Source: CAYUWG01 sp964448285 (GTDB taxonomy: Bacteria; Bacteroidota; Ignavibacteria; SZUA-365). From it: a stretch of 28,589 bases of DNA. This document shows positions 1 through 7,971 of the stretch, piece by piece. Position numbers and translations under genes: made by a program. How positions within the stretch are numbered: the stretch's first letter is position 1; every line of letters begins with the position of its first letter. Location of the stretch: assembly GCA_964448285.1 (NCBI GenBank), contig CAYUWG010000052.1, positions 1 to 28,589 on the forward strand, read 5' to 3'. Under the pieces are notes generated by a model, which saw only the letters and a list, made by a program, of their open reading frames with translations, searched no databases and was not told the origin of the DNA.

Positions 1-1
1 T

Positions 2-1816
2 GCCGGGACTGATGACCGCGGCGTCTTTCTTTCCACCAACAACGGCACAAGCTGGACTACTGTAAATACCGGCTTGACGAGTGCCAAAGTCCGGGTTCTT
101 GTCGTCAGCGGCACGAATCTCTATGCCGGGACTGAAGGCGGCGGCGTCTTTCTTTCCACCAACAACGGCACAAGCTGGACTGCCGTCAATACGGGTTTGA
201 CTAGCACGTATATCTCTTCTCTTGCCGTCAGCGGCACGAATCTCTTTGCCGGGACTTCTGGCGGTGGCGTCTTTCTTTCTACGAATAACGGCACAAGCTG
301 GACTGCCGTCAATACGGGCTTGTTGACGAACAGTTCTGTCGTTTCTCTTGCCGTCAGCGGCACGAATCTCTTCGCCGGGACTTGGGGCGGCGGCGTCTTT
401 CTCTCGACCAACAACGGCACAAGCTGGACTGCCATCAACACCGGCATGACTAACACTGACGTCTGGTCTCTTGCCGTTTCGGGCACGAATCTCTTTGCCG
501 GGACTTTGGGCGGCGTCTTTCTCTCGACCAACAACGGCGAAAACTGGACAGCAGTCAACACCGGCTTAACGAGCACTTATGTCTGGTCTCTTGCCGTTTC
601 GGGCACGAATCTCTTTGCCGGGACAGATGTCAGCGGTGTGTTTCTTTCCACCAACAACGGCACAAGCTGGACAGAAGTCAACACAGGCTTGACGAACACT
701 GACGTCTGGTCTCTTGCCGTTTCGGGCACGAATCTCTTTGCCGGGACTGATGACCGCGGCGTCTTTCTTTCCACCAACAACGGCACAAGCTGGGCTGCTG
801 TAAATACCGGCTTGACGAGTGCCAATGTCCAGGCTCTTGCTTTCTCCGGCACGAATCTCTTTGCAGGGACTTATGGCAGTGGCGTCTTTCTTTCCACCAA
901 CAACGGCACGAGCTGGACTGCCGTCAATACGAGCTTGACGAGCGCTTCTGTCTTTTCTCTCGCCGTCTCCGGCACGAATCTTTTTGCCGGGACTTTTAGC
1001 GGTGTCGTATTTCTTTCCACCAATAACGGCACAAGCTGGACTGCCGTCAATACGGGATTGACGGACAGTCCTGTCCTTTCTTTTGCCGTTAGCGGTACGA
1101 ATCTCTTCGCCGGGACTGGGTACGGCATGGTCTTTCTTTCCACCAATAACGGCACAAGCTGGACAAGAATCGATATAACAAGCACCCATGTCTGGGATCT
1201 TGCCGTCTTCGACACGAATCTTTTCGCAGGAACTGGGGGCGATGGCGTCTTTCTTTCAACCAACAACGGCACAAGCTGGACAAAAGTCAACACAGGCTTA
1301 ACGAACACTTACGTCTATGCTCTTGCCGTCTCCGGCACGAATCTCTTCGCCGGTACTCAGGGCGGCGTCTTTCTTTCTACCAATGGCGGCACAAGCTGGG
1401 CTGACGTCAATACGGGATCGACGGACAGTTCTGTCTATTCCTTTGCCGTCAGCGGCACGAATCTCTTCGCCGGTACTAAGGGCGGCGGCGTATGGAGACG
1501 GCCGTTGTCGGAGATGATAACTTCTGTCGAACTGCTCTCAAACCATCAGCCATCGCATTTCAGACTCGAACAAAATTACCCGAATCCGTTCAATCCAAGC
1601 ACGACGATTGTTTTCAGTCTTCCGTCAAGATCATTTGTATCCCTCAGAGTGTTTGACGCCTTGGGAAGAGAAGTATCGGTTCTTATTTCCGAGGAATTGT
1701 CGGCCGGAAGGTACGTGCGGCAGTGGGATGCCGTAGGTTTGCCGTGCGGTATCTACTTTTATCGGCTTCAAGCTCGTTCTTTCACCGAAAGCAAGAAACT
1801 CGTTTTGCTCAGATAG
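2..1816 (+). CDS. Secreted beta-propeller repeat protein with T9SS type A sorting domain (5' partial)
   Basis: The frame is open from the left edge (first full codon at base 2), so the true start and signal peptide lie outside the window. The visible part is about 13 units of roughly 42 residues, each built on SGTNLFAGT, GGGVFLSTNNGTSW and TAVNTGLT, the pattern of sialidase/photosystem-stability-type beta-propeller blades. Most of the last 65 residues form a T9SS C-terminal domain: QNYPNPFNPSTTI, a beta-rich middle with FDALGREV, then GIYFYRLQA and a terminal KKLVLLR. In Bacteroidota-type bacteria such domains direct proteins across the outer membrane and are removed at the surface, so this is inferred to be secreted or surface-attached. 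The ligand or substrate is unknown. Adjacent repeats are very similar at DNA level, so their number may be misassembled. The long minus-strand open frames opposite the repeats are shadows of the repetitive codons. Confidence 0.85.
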   Translation, partial: AGTDDRGVFLSTNNGTSWTTVNTGLTSAKVRVLVVSGTNLYAGTEGGGVFLSTNNGTSWTAVNTGLTSTYISSLAVSGTNLFAGTSGGGVFLSTNNGTSWTAVNTGLLTNSSVVSLAVSGTNLFAGTWGGGVFLSTNNGTSWTAINTGMTNTDVWSLAVSGTNLFAGTLGGVFLSTNNGENWTAVNTGLTSTYVWSLAVSGTNLFAGTDVSGVFLSTNNGTSWTEVNTGLTNTDVWSLAVSGTNLFAGTDDRGVFLSTNNGTSWAAVNTGLTSANVQALAFSGTNLFAGTYGSGVFLSTNNGTSWTAVNTSLTSASVFSLAVSGTNLFAGTFSGVVFLSTNNGTSWTAVNTGLTDSPVLSFAVSGTNLFAGTGYGMVFLSTNNGTSWTRIDITSTHVWDLAVFDTNLFAGTGGDGVFLSTNNGTSWTKVNTGLTNTYVYALAVSGTNLFAGTQGGVFLSTNGGTSWADVNTGSTDSSVYSFAVSGTNLFAGTKGGGVWRRPLSEMITSVELLSNHQPSHFRLEQNYPNPFNPSTTIVFSLPSRSFVSLRVFDALGREVSVLISEELSAGRYVRQWDAVGLPCGIYFYRLQARSFTESKKLVLLR

Positions 1817-1864
1817 AAGGGCAACTGCAACTGACAAGCGGGGTAACGACGCTCACGTGATCTG

Positions 1865-1880
1865 CGAGATGTGAATCTCG
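1865..1880. terminator. Small hairpin between convergent genes
   Basis: A perfect 6-bp stem (CGAGAT/ATCTCG) with a GTGA loop lies between the convergent stops of the T9SS repeat protein and the thioredoxin-fold gene. It has no clear T-run on either side, so it is at best a weak bidirectional terminator. Confidence 0.25.
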
Positions 1881-1908
1881 ATCTCCATGCACTCTGTCGA
1901 TTACTGAG

Positions 1909-2532
1909 CTATTTCTTCGGAGGCTCTGGCTTAGGTGGCGCCGGTGGGTGGTGAGGATCTTCAGGGGAGGGCGGCGTTTCCGGCGTGGGTGGGAGTACGC
2001 CTGCATCGATACCGGTTGGCATCGGTTGGCTGGGTGCTTGCGCATAGAAGAAGCCAAGCATGTCTTTCTCCAAAGGACCGATCGTGGATTCCACGATGCG
2101 ACCAAACTCAGCGCCGTTCCTGAACACGATGATGGTCGGGACTTTTTTGATATCGTATTGGCGTTCTTCACCCGTCGGCGAGCGCAGGTTCTGATCGACT
2201 CCGATCATCGTCAGAATGTTCGGATCGACGTTCAAGGATTGGAGAACACGCAGGAGCCGCGGGATCTCACGCTTGGAGTTTTCCGACCACGTTCCAAAGA
2301 CCGCGACTATTGTGACGCCTTCAAAATTCTCTTTCAAGCCATCGATGTAGGCTCTTTCGGGCATGTATTCTGTGAACTCCGGGCCAAACCATCCGGGAAC
2401 GTCCAGAAGCTGCTCCAACGTGAGCACGCCCGTCAACGTCGTCGGAGATGACACTCCGCTTTCCTGGGCAGTGATTGACGTACTGAGAGAAATGACGAGA
2501 AAAAACGTGATCAATGATGCGAGTGTTTTCAT
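1909..2532 (-). CDS. Exported thioredoxin-fold protein lacking the CXXC cysteines
   Basis: A 207-aa protein with an N-terminal signal peptide (about residues 1-22, ending in TAQ). The middle (about 60-165) has the thioredoxin order: VTIVAVFGTW beta strand, active-site position, helix, then KKVPTIIVF with the cis-proline at P132. Where redox-active relatives have WCxxC this protein has W82-S83-E84-N85-S86, so both cysteines are serine and disulfide oxidoreductase activity is not expected. The last 40 residues are proline-rich with PPTPETPPSP and PPAPPKPEPP runs, probably an extended linker or wall-spanning tail. It is the last gene of the mrp-nifU-nadK run, 25 nt after nadK. It could be a periplasmic chaperone-like or scaffold member of the TlpA/thioredoxin superfamily. 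The fold is fairly sure; the role is unknown. Confidence 0.75.
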   Translation of the reverse strand: MKTLASLITFFLVISLSTSITAQESGVSSPTTLTGVLTLEQLLDVPGWFGPEFTEYMPERAYIDGLKENFEGVTIVAVFGTWSENSKREIPRLLRVLQSLNVDPNILTMIGVDQNLRSPTGEERQYDIKKVPTIIVFRNGAEFGRIVESTIGPLEKDMLGFFYAQAPSQPMPTGIDAGVLPPTPETPPSPEDPHHPPAPPKPEPPKK

Positions 2533-2557
2533 GGATGAGACCTTTCCGAGATAATTC

Positions 2558-3436
2558 TTAACCGAGTGACCGACCGTCCTGAGCCCAACTGAGTTTTCTT
2601 CTGAGTGTATCGAAATACGAAGCGTCAGGCTGCTTGATCAATTTAATCGATTTATCGCCTTTGCACACACGGATAGCAACATCCGTCACGTTCTGGACAA
2701 GCGTGAAACCGTCCGCCATGACGATCACCGAACCGTCTTCGGTCGTGCCGTGCAGTTCGATGATGCTGTCTGCCGGAACGACAATGGGGCGTACGGTCAA
2801 AGTATGCGGACTGATTGGGCTGATGACGATGACGTCAGCGTATGGCATCACGATCGGGCCGCCGGTTGCAAGCGAGTATGCTGTGGAACCCGTGGGCGTG
2901 CTTATGATCAACCCATCACCGACGATGGATGCGAGTGAGTCATCATCGATCGTCGCTTGCACGGTGATCACTCGCGCAGTGCCGCCCTTCGAAATGACAA
3001 CGTCGTTCAGTGCGTACTGCTGTATTCCTTGACTTTCGGTGAACAGCACCATCCGATCTTCGATCCTGTAATGTCCATCGAGGAGATTCTGAATTGCGCC
3101 TGGGACCTCGCTTACGGTGATGTCCGCAAGGAAACCGAGCTTACCGAGATTGACGCCAAGTATCGGCTTGTCATGTTTCAATGCATGTTGCGCTGCAGCA
3201 AGGATTGTCCCATCACCACCGAATGTCATGATGAAGTCCACATGACCGGCAACTTCGTTAGTGGGCATGCGTGCGGTATCGATCGAAAGCTTCTCCTCGG
3301 AAATCACCTCAGCGACTTTTTCATCGAGGATGAACTGGATTCTCTCGCTGGATGACAGGTGGAGCGCTTCAACGACCGCTTCTGCCAAACCGGGTTTGTG
3401 GATATGCCCGAAGACGCCGATACGAAGCGTGATCAT
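2558..3436 (-). CDS. nadK: NAD kinase
   Basis: Phosphorylates NAD+ to NADP+ in the cytoplasm using ATP or polyphosphate, the only route to NADP in most bacteria. The 292-aa length is typical. Family signatures are present in order: GGDGT at 73-77 (nucleotide-binding and catalytic Asp), the NDVV motif at 144-147, and the glycine/threonine-rich GDGLIISTPTGSTAY at 173-187 that defines the NadK fold. The start at 3436 is the natural one, because the preceding NifU-domain gene stops only 4 nt upstream. It is third in a tight minus-strand operon after mrp and the NifU-domain gene. Confidence 0.95.
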   Translation of the reverse strand: MITLRIGVFGHIHKPGLAEAVVEALHLSSSERIQFILDEKVAEVISEEKLSIDTARMPTNEVAGHVDFIMTFGGDGTILAAAQHALKHDKPILGVNLGKLGFLADITVSEVPGAIQNLLDGHYRIEDRMVLFTESQGIQQYALNDVVISKGGTARVITVQATIDDDSLASIVGDGLIISTPTGSTAYSLATGGPIVMPYADVIVISPISPHTLTVRPIVVPADSIIELHGTTEDGSVIVMADGFTLVQNVTDVAIRVCKGDKSIKLIKQPDASYFDTLRRKLSWAQDGRSLG

Positions 3437-3440
3437 ACCG

Positions 3441-3692
3441 TCAGTCTCGCGCTAATTCGATGCGCCGCAGATGGGGGAGTTCGAAAAGAATCGAACGCTC
3501 GATGCCGGCGCGCAGAGTCATGAGTGAGAGAGAGCACGTCGCACAAGAGCCGAGGAAACGCACTTCGACGATACCATCATCGGACACGGAGACGAACTCC
3601 ACGTCGCCGCCATCGATTTGCAGATACGGCCTGATCTGTTCGGCGATGATGTTGTGAATGCGATGCTCTGTTTCAGCCTGTGTGAGGGTCAT
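3441..3692 (-). CDS. NifU C-terminal domain (Nfu-type) Fe-S scaffold/carrier protein
   Basis: An 83-aa protein consisting solely of a NifU C-terminal domain. It contains the family's IRPYLQIDGGDVE stretch (residues 20-32) and the cluster-binding CxxC (C50-A-T-C53, in FLGSCATCSLS). Such proteins bind a 4Fe-4S cluster across a dimer and deliver it to apo-targets. The longer open frame upstream reads through mrp in another frame, so I chose ATG 3692, which follows the mrp stop by 2 nt, indicating translational coupling. The neighbouring mrp-like ATPase is also an Fe-S carrier, which supports a shared role in Fe-S cluster assembly. Confidence 0.9.
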   Translation of the reverse strand: MTLTQAETEHRIHNIIAEQIRPYLQIDGGDVEFVSVSDDGIVEVRFLGSCATCSLSLMTLRAGIERSILFELPHLRRIELARD

Positions 3693-3694
3693 GA

Positions 3695-4783
3695 TTATAA
3701 CGAGATCGCAATCTTCGGCGTCGGAGCCGATGTGAAGTGGTTTTGTGCGATGACACCGGTCAGCGTCATCGCGACTTCGCGAAACTGTCCGGCGATTTCC
3801 ATCTCCGGTTGAAGTTCGACGATGGGAACGCCCTTGTCTCCGGCAACACGAACCTTCGTAACGATCGGGAGCTCGCCGAGAAATCGGACGTTCAGTTCTT
3901 CCGCTGCTGTGCGACCACCGCCATAATCGAAGATCTCGTCCCGCTGTCCGCAGTGCGAGCAAATGAAGTAGCTCATGTTTTCGATGATGCCGAGAATCGG
4001 CACGTTCACCTTCTCGAACATGCGTACGCCTTTCCGCGCATCGGCAAGCGAGATATCCTGCGGAGTGGTAATGATCACGGCACCGGTAAGAGGGAGTGAT
4101 TGTGAAAGCGTCAGTTGAATGTCGCCCGTTCCTGGTGGCATGTCGAAGAGGAGGTAATCGAGTTCGCCCCAATCGACGTCCGTGAGGAACTGCTTCAACG
4201 CGCCGCTTGCCATCGGTCCGCGCCAGACGATCGCCTGGTCGGGATCGATGAGAAAACCGATTGACATGACTTTGACGCCGTAGTTCTCGCATGGAAGCAA
4301 ACGGGTTTTACCGCCTTCCTGATAGGCACGCGGCTGCGTGTGAATGCCCATCATCAACGGGATGCTCGGACCGTAAATATCCGCATCGATCAAACCGACC
4401 TTCGCGCCTGCTTGTGCAAGTGCAACGGCAAGGTTGACCGCCACAGTCGATTTCCCAACGCCTCCTTTTCCGCTCGATACCGCGACGGTGTTCTTCACAG
4501 CGGGAAGTACCGATGACACCGCCTGGCCTGCGATGCGCACGTGTGATTCGATCTGAATCTCGGAGAAATGAGGAAGCGACCGTTGGACGCGGGTTTTTAG
4601 CTCCATGATGAAATCATCGAGCACGGGTTTCGGTGGAACGGGAATATCCACCGAGAAGGTCAATCTATGGTCCTGAACAGCGATGTCCCTCACGAGACCG
4701 GAGGAAATCACGTCCATATTTAAAAAGGGGAAGATGACCTCTTTCAAAACGTTCCGAACGTCATCTTCAGTGTACTGCGCCAT
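3695..4783 (-). CDS. Mrp/ApbC-family P-loop ATPase, Fe-S cluster carrier
   Basis: A 362-aa cytoplasmic ATPase of the Mrp/Nbp35 family that binds and transfers Fe-S clusters. Residues 1-85 form a MIP18/FeS-assembly-P type N-terminal domain. A deviant Walker A, SSGKGGVGKST, is at 103-113, followed by LIDADIYGPS (131-140) and FDMPPGTGD (213-221). The cluster-ligating CxxC (C275-S-H-C278) lies in the expected place after ENMSYF. The open frame extends upstream to 4969, but ATG 4783 gives the normal N-terminus and has an AAAGGA ribosome site about 7 nt upstream, so I used it. It heads the operon with the NifU-domain gene and nadK. Confidence 0.93.
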   Translation of the reverse strand: MAQYTEDDVRNVLKEVIFPFLNMDVISSGLVRDIAVQDHRLTFSVDIPVPPKPVLDDFIMELKTRVQRSLPHFSEIQIESHVRIAGQAVSSVLPAVKNTVAVSSGKGGVGKSTVAVNLAVALAQAGAKVGLIDADIYGPSIPLMMGIHTQPRAYQEGGKTRLLPCENYGVKVMSIGFLIDPDQAIVWRGPMASGALKQFLTDVDWGELDYLLFDMPPGTGDIQLTLSQSLPLTGAVIITTPQDISLADARKGVRMFEKVNVPILGIIENMSYFICSHCGQRDEIFDYGGGRTAAEELNVRFLGELPIVTKVRVAGDKGVPIVELQPEMEIAGQFREVAMTLTGVIAQNHFTSAPTPKIAISL

Positions 4784-4990
4784 TGTTATCCTTTCATCAT
4801 CATTCTTCAATCTGCTCTCCCCAAGGAGAAAACTTATCTCTGCCTTGTGGGAAAAACAACCAGTTGTGTTGTAAGCACGGATTACAGATAACAGATAACG
4901 GATTCCCATGAGCACGACACGCTCGTATCCGTTCTCCATCCCGAGGATCCAGCGCTCCATTACGTTCAATCAGCCAAGTGCTAGTAGCCT

Positions 4991-6763
4991 TCATATTCCG
5001 GCGGTAACAAACACCGCCATCGTTTCTCGTGAGCGCGCCACGGTTGCGCTCAGTGTAAACATGCGATGGATGAAAGACGCCCAAAGTCCTCCCCCGTATG
5101 AGATATGCCACGCCTGAGAATCTTCACCTCGGAGAAAGACTCGTCCCGTTTCACCGAAAAGAGAGAGGCCGTATTCCGCCGGGAGTAGCAGCTTCGCCCT
5201 ACCTATTCTTATGCGTGTGTCAAGCGCTCCGAACAGTGATGCATCACCGGAAAAGCGCTCTCGCACAAAACCGCGAAGGGAGTTCTCTCCGCCTAAGAAT
5301 GCGGCATGATAAAAGGGATAATCACTCCAGAGCTTCTCAACACCTGCACGCAGCACGAACGTAAGGCGAGACAGAGGTGCCAGATACGCTCTTGCATTGA
5401 TTTTGCTCTTCGTGAACGGCTGCATGCCTTCACGGATCGAAGGGAAGTGCGTCGCATTTGCTTCGACGAACATTCCCGATTGGGTGTATGCCACGTTGTC
5501 CCGCGAATCGAAACGAATTCCGCCGGTAAGTCCCAATGTGGTTGTCACACCGATGAATGAGGGTGCGTTTTTCGCGAGGTACGAACTGTCCTTCGCGGTA
5601 ATGTCCGCATAGGAAAATGAGGCATCGACATGTACCGAACCCCGCTTTGTCAGATAGTATTCGAGCCCTGCGGAAAGGGAGGCAAGCTGCTGGTGAACGC
5701 GATAGTAGCTCTTATCCTGCAGGGCTTCGCTCCAGTGCGTCTCATTGCCTTGTCCAAAAAAATTCCGAATCGATAGCTCTGTGAACGTCCCGATAATGGT
5801 TGTATGAAAACCGGGAATGAGCCTGTAGAAATCTCCACGATAGGTAAGCTGTGGAGCCATCGCACCGAAAGCATAGGCTCCAGCAAGGTGTTGTCGATAG
5901 ACGTACGGTTCGACGGCAAATCCAAACTCGTAGAGGATTGGGCCGAGACCGAGGATCAATCCATCGTCTGAAGAGAAGCCGAAGATTGGACCGTAGCGCC
6001 AATCATGTCCCCGGTTTTCAATGGGAGGTTCGTATTTCGCTTCGGTTGTTTGCGGATCGGGAAGCTTTCTTCTGCTCACACTTGTGCTCGGTCCTTCTAT
6101 GATTTCCGACTTTTTCCCTGCGTCATAGAGGAGTGTCTTTTCTTCTGCATCGGGAATCGGAAGGAACGAAAACAGATAACCGTTCACTTTCGACCGATCG
6201 AGGATTGCATCTTGTCCTTTTCCACCGATGATCTGCACGAGAATGCTGCAATCGACTTCGCCTGCAATCACCACGGCATCATCTCCACCGAGGAGGTGAA
6301 TGCGAATGTCCTTCGTCTCATTCGTGAAATATCTCTGTGCGAAAAACGGTGGACCTTTCGCAGCGCCCGTTTTCTTATCACGCTTCGAAAGCGTGACAAA
6401 AACGCTTTCGTCGCTTTCCCGAAGCACTTGGACGAATTCATCTTTGTCGCTGCAATACAGATCCATGTACTTGATGCTCCATCGATAGAAATCCTCTTTT
6501 GCATCATGCAGCTTATCCCGACGGGACTTGATCATGCCTGCAAGATCGAACGGTGCTTTCGCCAGCCATTCTTTCGGCTGAAGCGCCACGGCGCGTTCGA
6601 TCACGTCATCAGTAATCGCCTGCTGGATGAAGCTCGCCAGCGAATCCCAGACGCGCCTCTCAACGCGAGGAAGTATTCGCCGGTCAAGATAGCGTCCGCT
6701 CCATGTGAGGTCGGATATTTTCGGGTAGTCGTATCCATAGCCTTCGACCTGCGCAACGGCTCG
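4991..6763 (-). pseudogene. Omp85/BamA-type outer-membrane protein, C-terminal part downstream of in-frame TGA
   Basis: This is the same reading frame as the fragment at 6764-7600, separated from it only by one TGA. Translation right after the stop keeps family-like sequence (VEGYGYDYPKISDLTWSGRY, then VERRVWDSLASF), so the two parts are one gene of about 869 codons. The first ~200 residues continue the periplasmic domain. From GPIFGFSSDDGLILGLGP on, the protein is a series of amphipathic beta strands with GGIRFDSRDN, FLGGENSLRGF and a C-terminal surface-antigen barrel ending FVTAGI, the pattern of the 16-strand Omp85 (BamA/TamA/surface antigen) barrel. The only internal start in frame is a GTG at 6604, which leaves out a conserved stretch. 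From memory, Bacteroidota homologues have this arrangement behind a calcineurin-like phosphoesterase domain, which is absent here. Nonfunctional unless the TGA is a sequencing error or is read through. Confidence 0.75.
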
Positions 6764-7600
6764 TCAGACCACAGCAGGAATCAAACCATCGTACATGCAG
6801 AAGGCCTGATCGCGGTCGCGTGGTATCGGCTTCCAAATGTGCTTACCGTTCGATGTGTATCTCGCCCATCGCCATTGATCCGTGTGGCGGTCCCAATCGC
6901 CAATAAGCAAATCCATGAGCCGCGCCTTGAGAAATTCGATTGCGTCAACCTGCTCGTCGTTGTCTTCATCCATTTTTTCCAACAGCGTGAAAGTACCGAC
7001 GACCTTTTCAGCGCCGGCGAAAGTCACCCCTTCATCGGTATCGTCGGGATGTTCCTCGAGAGTGCCGAGCAATCCTCCGAATACGGGTCGATGCTCGCCT
7101 AATCGCTCATCGTTCGGCATGACGACGATTCTCGGCACGGCATTGAGCACGCCGACGGCGTTAAGTAATGGTGCCGCGATGACCGCCGAGAATGGGTGTG
7201 ACGTACTGATCTGGTCCTTCACCATTTCCGCGACGAAGGTTTCCTGCAACTCGGGCAGGAGAAGTTTACGCGGGTCTTTGTCGATCGAACGAAACTTGTA
7301 GTAACGCCCGTCGCCACCTTTGAAACGCAACGAGAGCGTTTGAAAGCCGCCTCCCCTTGCGTGTGGTGTAAGTCCGCCGGCGAAGTTTTGCAGGTCGAGC
7401 ACTTCAGCTAGAAAAGGAGTAGTCCAAAGGTCGCGCCAGTGTGTTCCGAAGAAGAATCTCCCGAAGGAACTCATCTCATATTCCTTTCCTGCAGTGACCT
7501 CAATCTTTGAAGGCGCCTGCCCGAATGAAGGAGAAGAAATACAGATAGCGAGAGAAAGGACGGCCAACCGGTTGAAGAAGCGCATAGCTATGCTCATCAT
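6764..7600 (-). CDS. N-terminal part of the TGA-interrupted Omp85-family outer-membrane protein
   Basis: 278 codons ending at TGA (6764-6766). The protein begins with a signal peptide; the likely start is M at 7585, giving MRFFNRLAVLSLAICISSPS, with in-frame ATGs also at 7597 and 7600. The mature domain carries YKFRSIDKDPRKLLLP, GDWDRHTDQWRW and WKPIPRDRDQAF. I recognise this block from Bacteroidota outer-membrane proteins in which it lies directly before the Omp85 barrel. The DRH...DRD arrangement also resembles catalytic and metal-binding motifs of HipA/FAM20/CotH-like kinases; this is only a motif resemblance. No ribosome-binding site is evident. The frame continues open beyond the TGA into the barrel part, so this is a broken gene, not an independent one. 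It is transcribed divergently from the Kelch lipoprotein unit. Confidence 0.7.
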   Translation of the reverse strand: MMSIAMRFFNRLAVLSLAICISSPSFGQAPSKIEVTAGKEYEMSSFGRFFFGTHWRDLWTTPFLAEVLDLQNFAGGLTPHARGGGFQTLSLRFKGGDGRYYKFRSIDKDPRKLLLPELQETFVAEMVKDQISTSHPFSAVIAAPLLNAVGVLNAVPRIVVMPNDERLGEHRPVFGGLLGTLEEHPDDTDEGVTFAGAEKVVGTFTLLEKMDEDNDEQVDAIEFLKARLMDLLIGDWDRHTDQWRWARYTSNGKHIWKPIPRDRDQAFCMYDGLIPAVV

Positions 7601-7764
7601 AATTCAGTCATGTGCAATGTATCATGAAGCACCGAGAAAAAGCCAATGAAAATCCGGTCAATAGAGTGACATCTTCTCTCAATGAAGGAAAAACGGAATA
7701 AGGGGATTGCTCATGATTATCAGAGGATGTGAATCATCAACAACGGACATTCCCATACTATTGC

Positions 7765-7793
7765 TTGACCCACGATACAACTGCTCCTATGTT
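7765..7793 (+). promoter_or_regulatory. Sigma70-like promoter of Kelch lipoprotein gene 1
   Basis: TTGACC at 7765-7770 and TATGTT at 7788-7793 are separated by exactly 17 nt. The paralogous gene has TTGCAT-17 nt-TATGTT at the equivalent place. This predicts a transcript start near 7800, exactly where sequence conservation of the leader begins. Confidence 0.55.
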
Positions 7794-7799
7794 CTCAGC

Positions 7800-7971
7800 G
7801 AATCTTTGCTTGCCTGAAATGATGAGACCATTACCGAACACACGCCCTCAAGCTATGGCTCAGTGACGATCCCGTGATTTGCTGGAAAGGAGGTGATTAA
7901 CGCAACAAGCGTCACACATTCCCCGCAGGCATTTGAAATCACTAACACAAACAAATGAAAGGAGTATCATA
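7800..7971 (+). promoter_or_regulatory. Conserved 5' leader of Kelch lipoprotein gene 1
   Basis: About 170 nt between the predicted transcript start and ATG 7972. Blocks shared with the leader of the second Kelch gene are the 5' AATCTT(T/C)GCTTG, then CTGAAATGA, CAGTGA, and a near-perfect anti-16S match AAAGGAGGTGATT (7886-7898). That last block lies 84 nt upstream of the start codon with no start codon at usable spacing. The GTGATT of this block can pair with AATCAC at 7937-7942. The gene's working ribosome site is AAAGGAG at 7958-7964. The remaining upstream stretch 7601-7764 holds no gene I can see. Confidence 0.45.

Noticed and set aside
121..1308. Several long minus-strand open frames opposite the first gene
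   Set aside because: They are periodic translations of the 126-nt repeats in another frame; the plus-strand frame has the T9SS tail and sensible repeats.
6005..7102. A 365-codon plus-strand frame opposite the broken outer-membrane gene
   Set aside because: No recognisable domain or codon pattern of a protein; it lies wholly antisense to a frame with clear family motifs.
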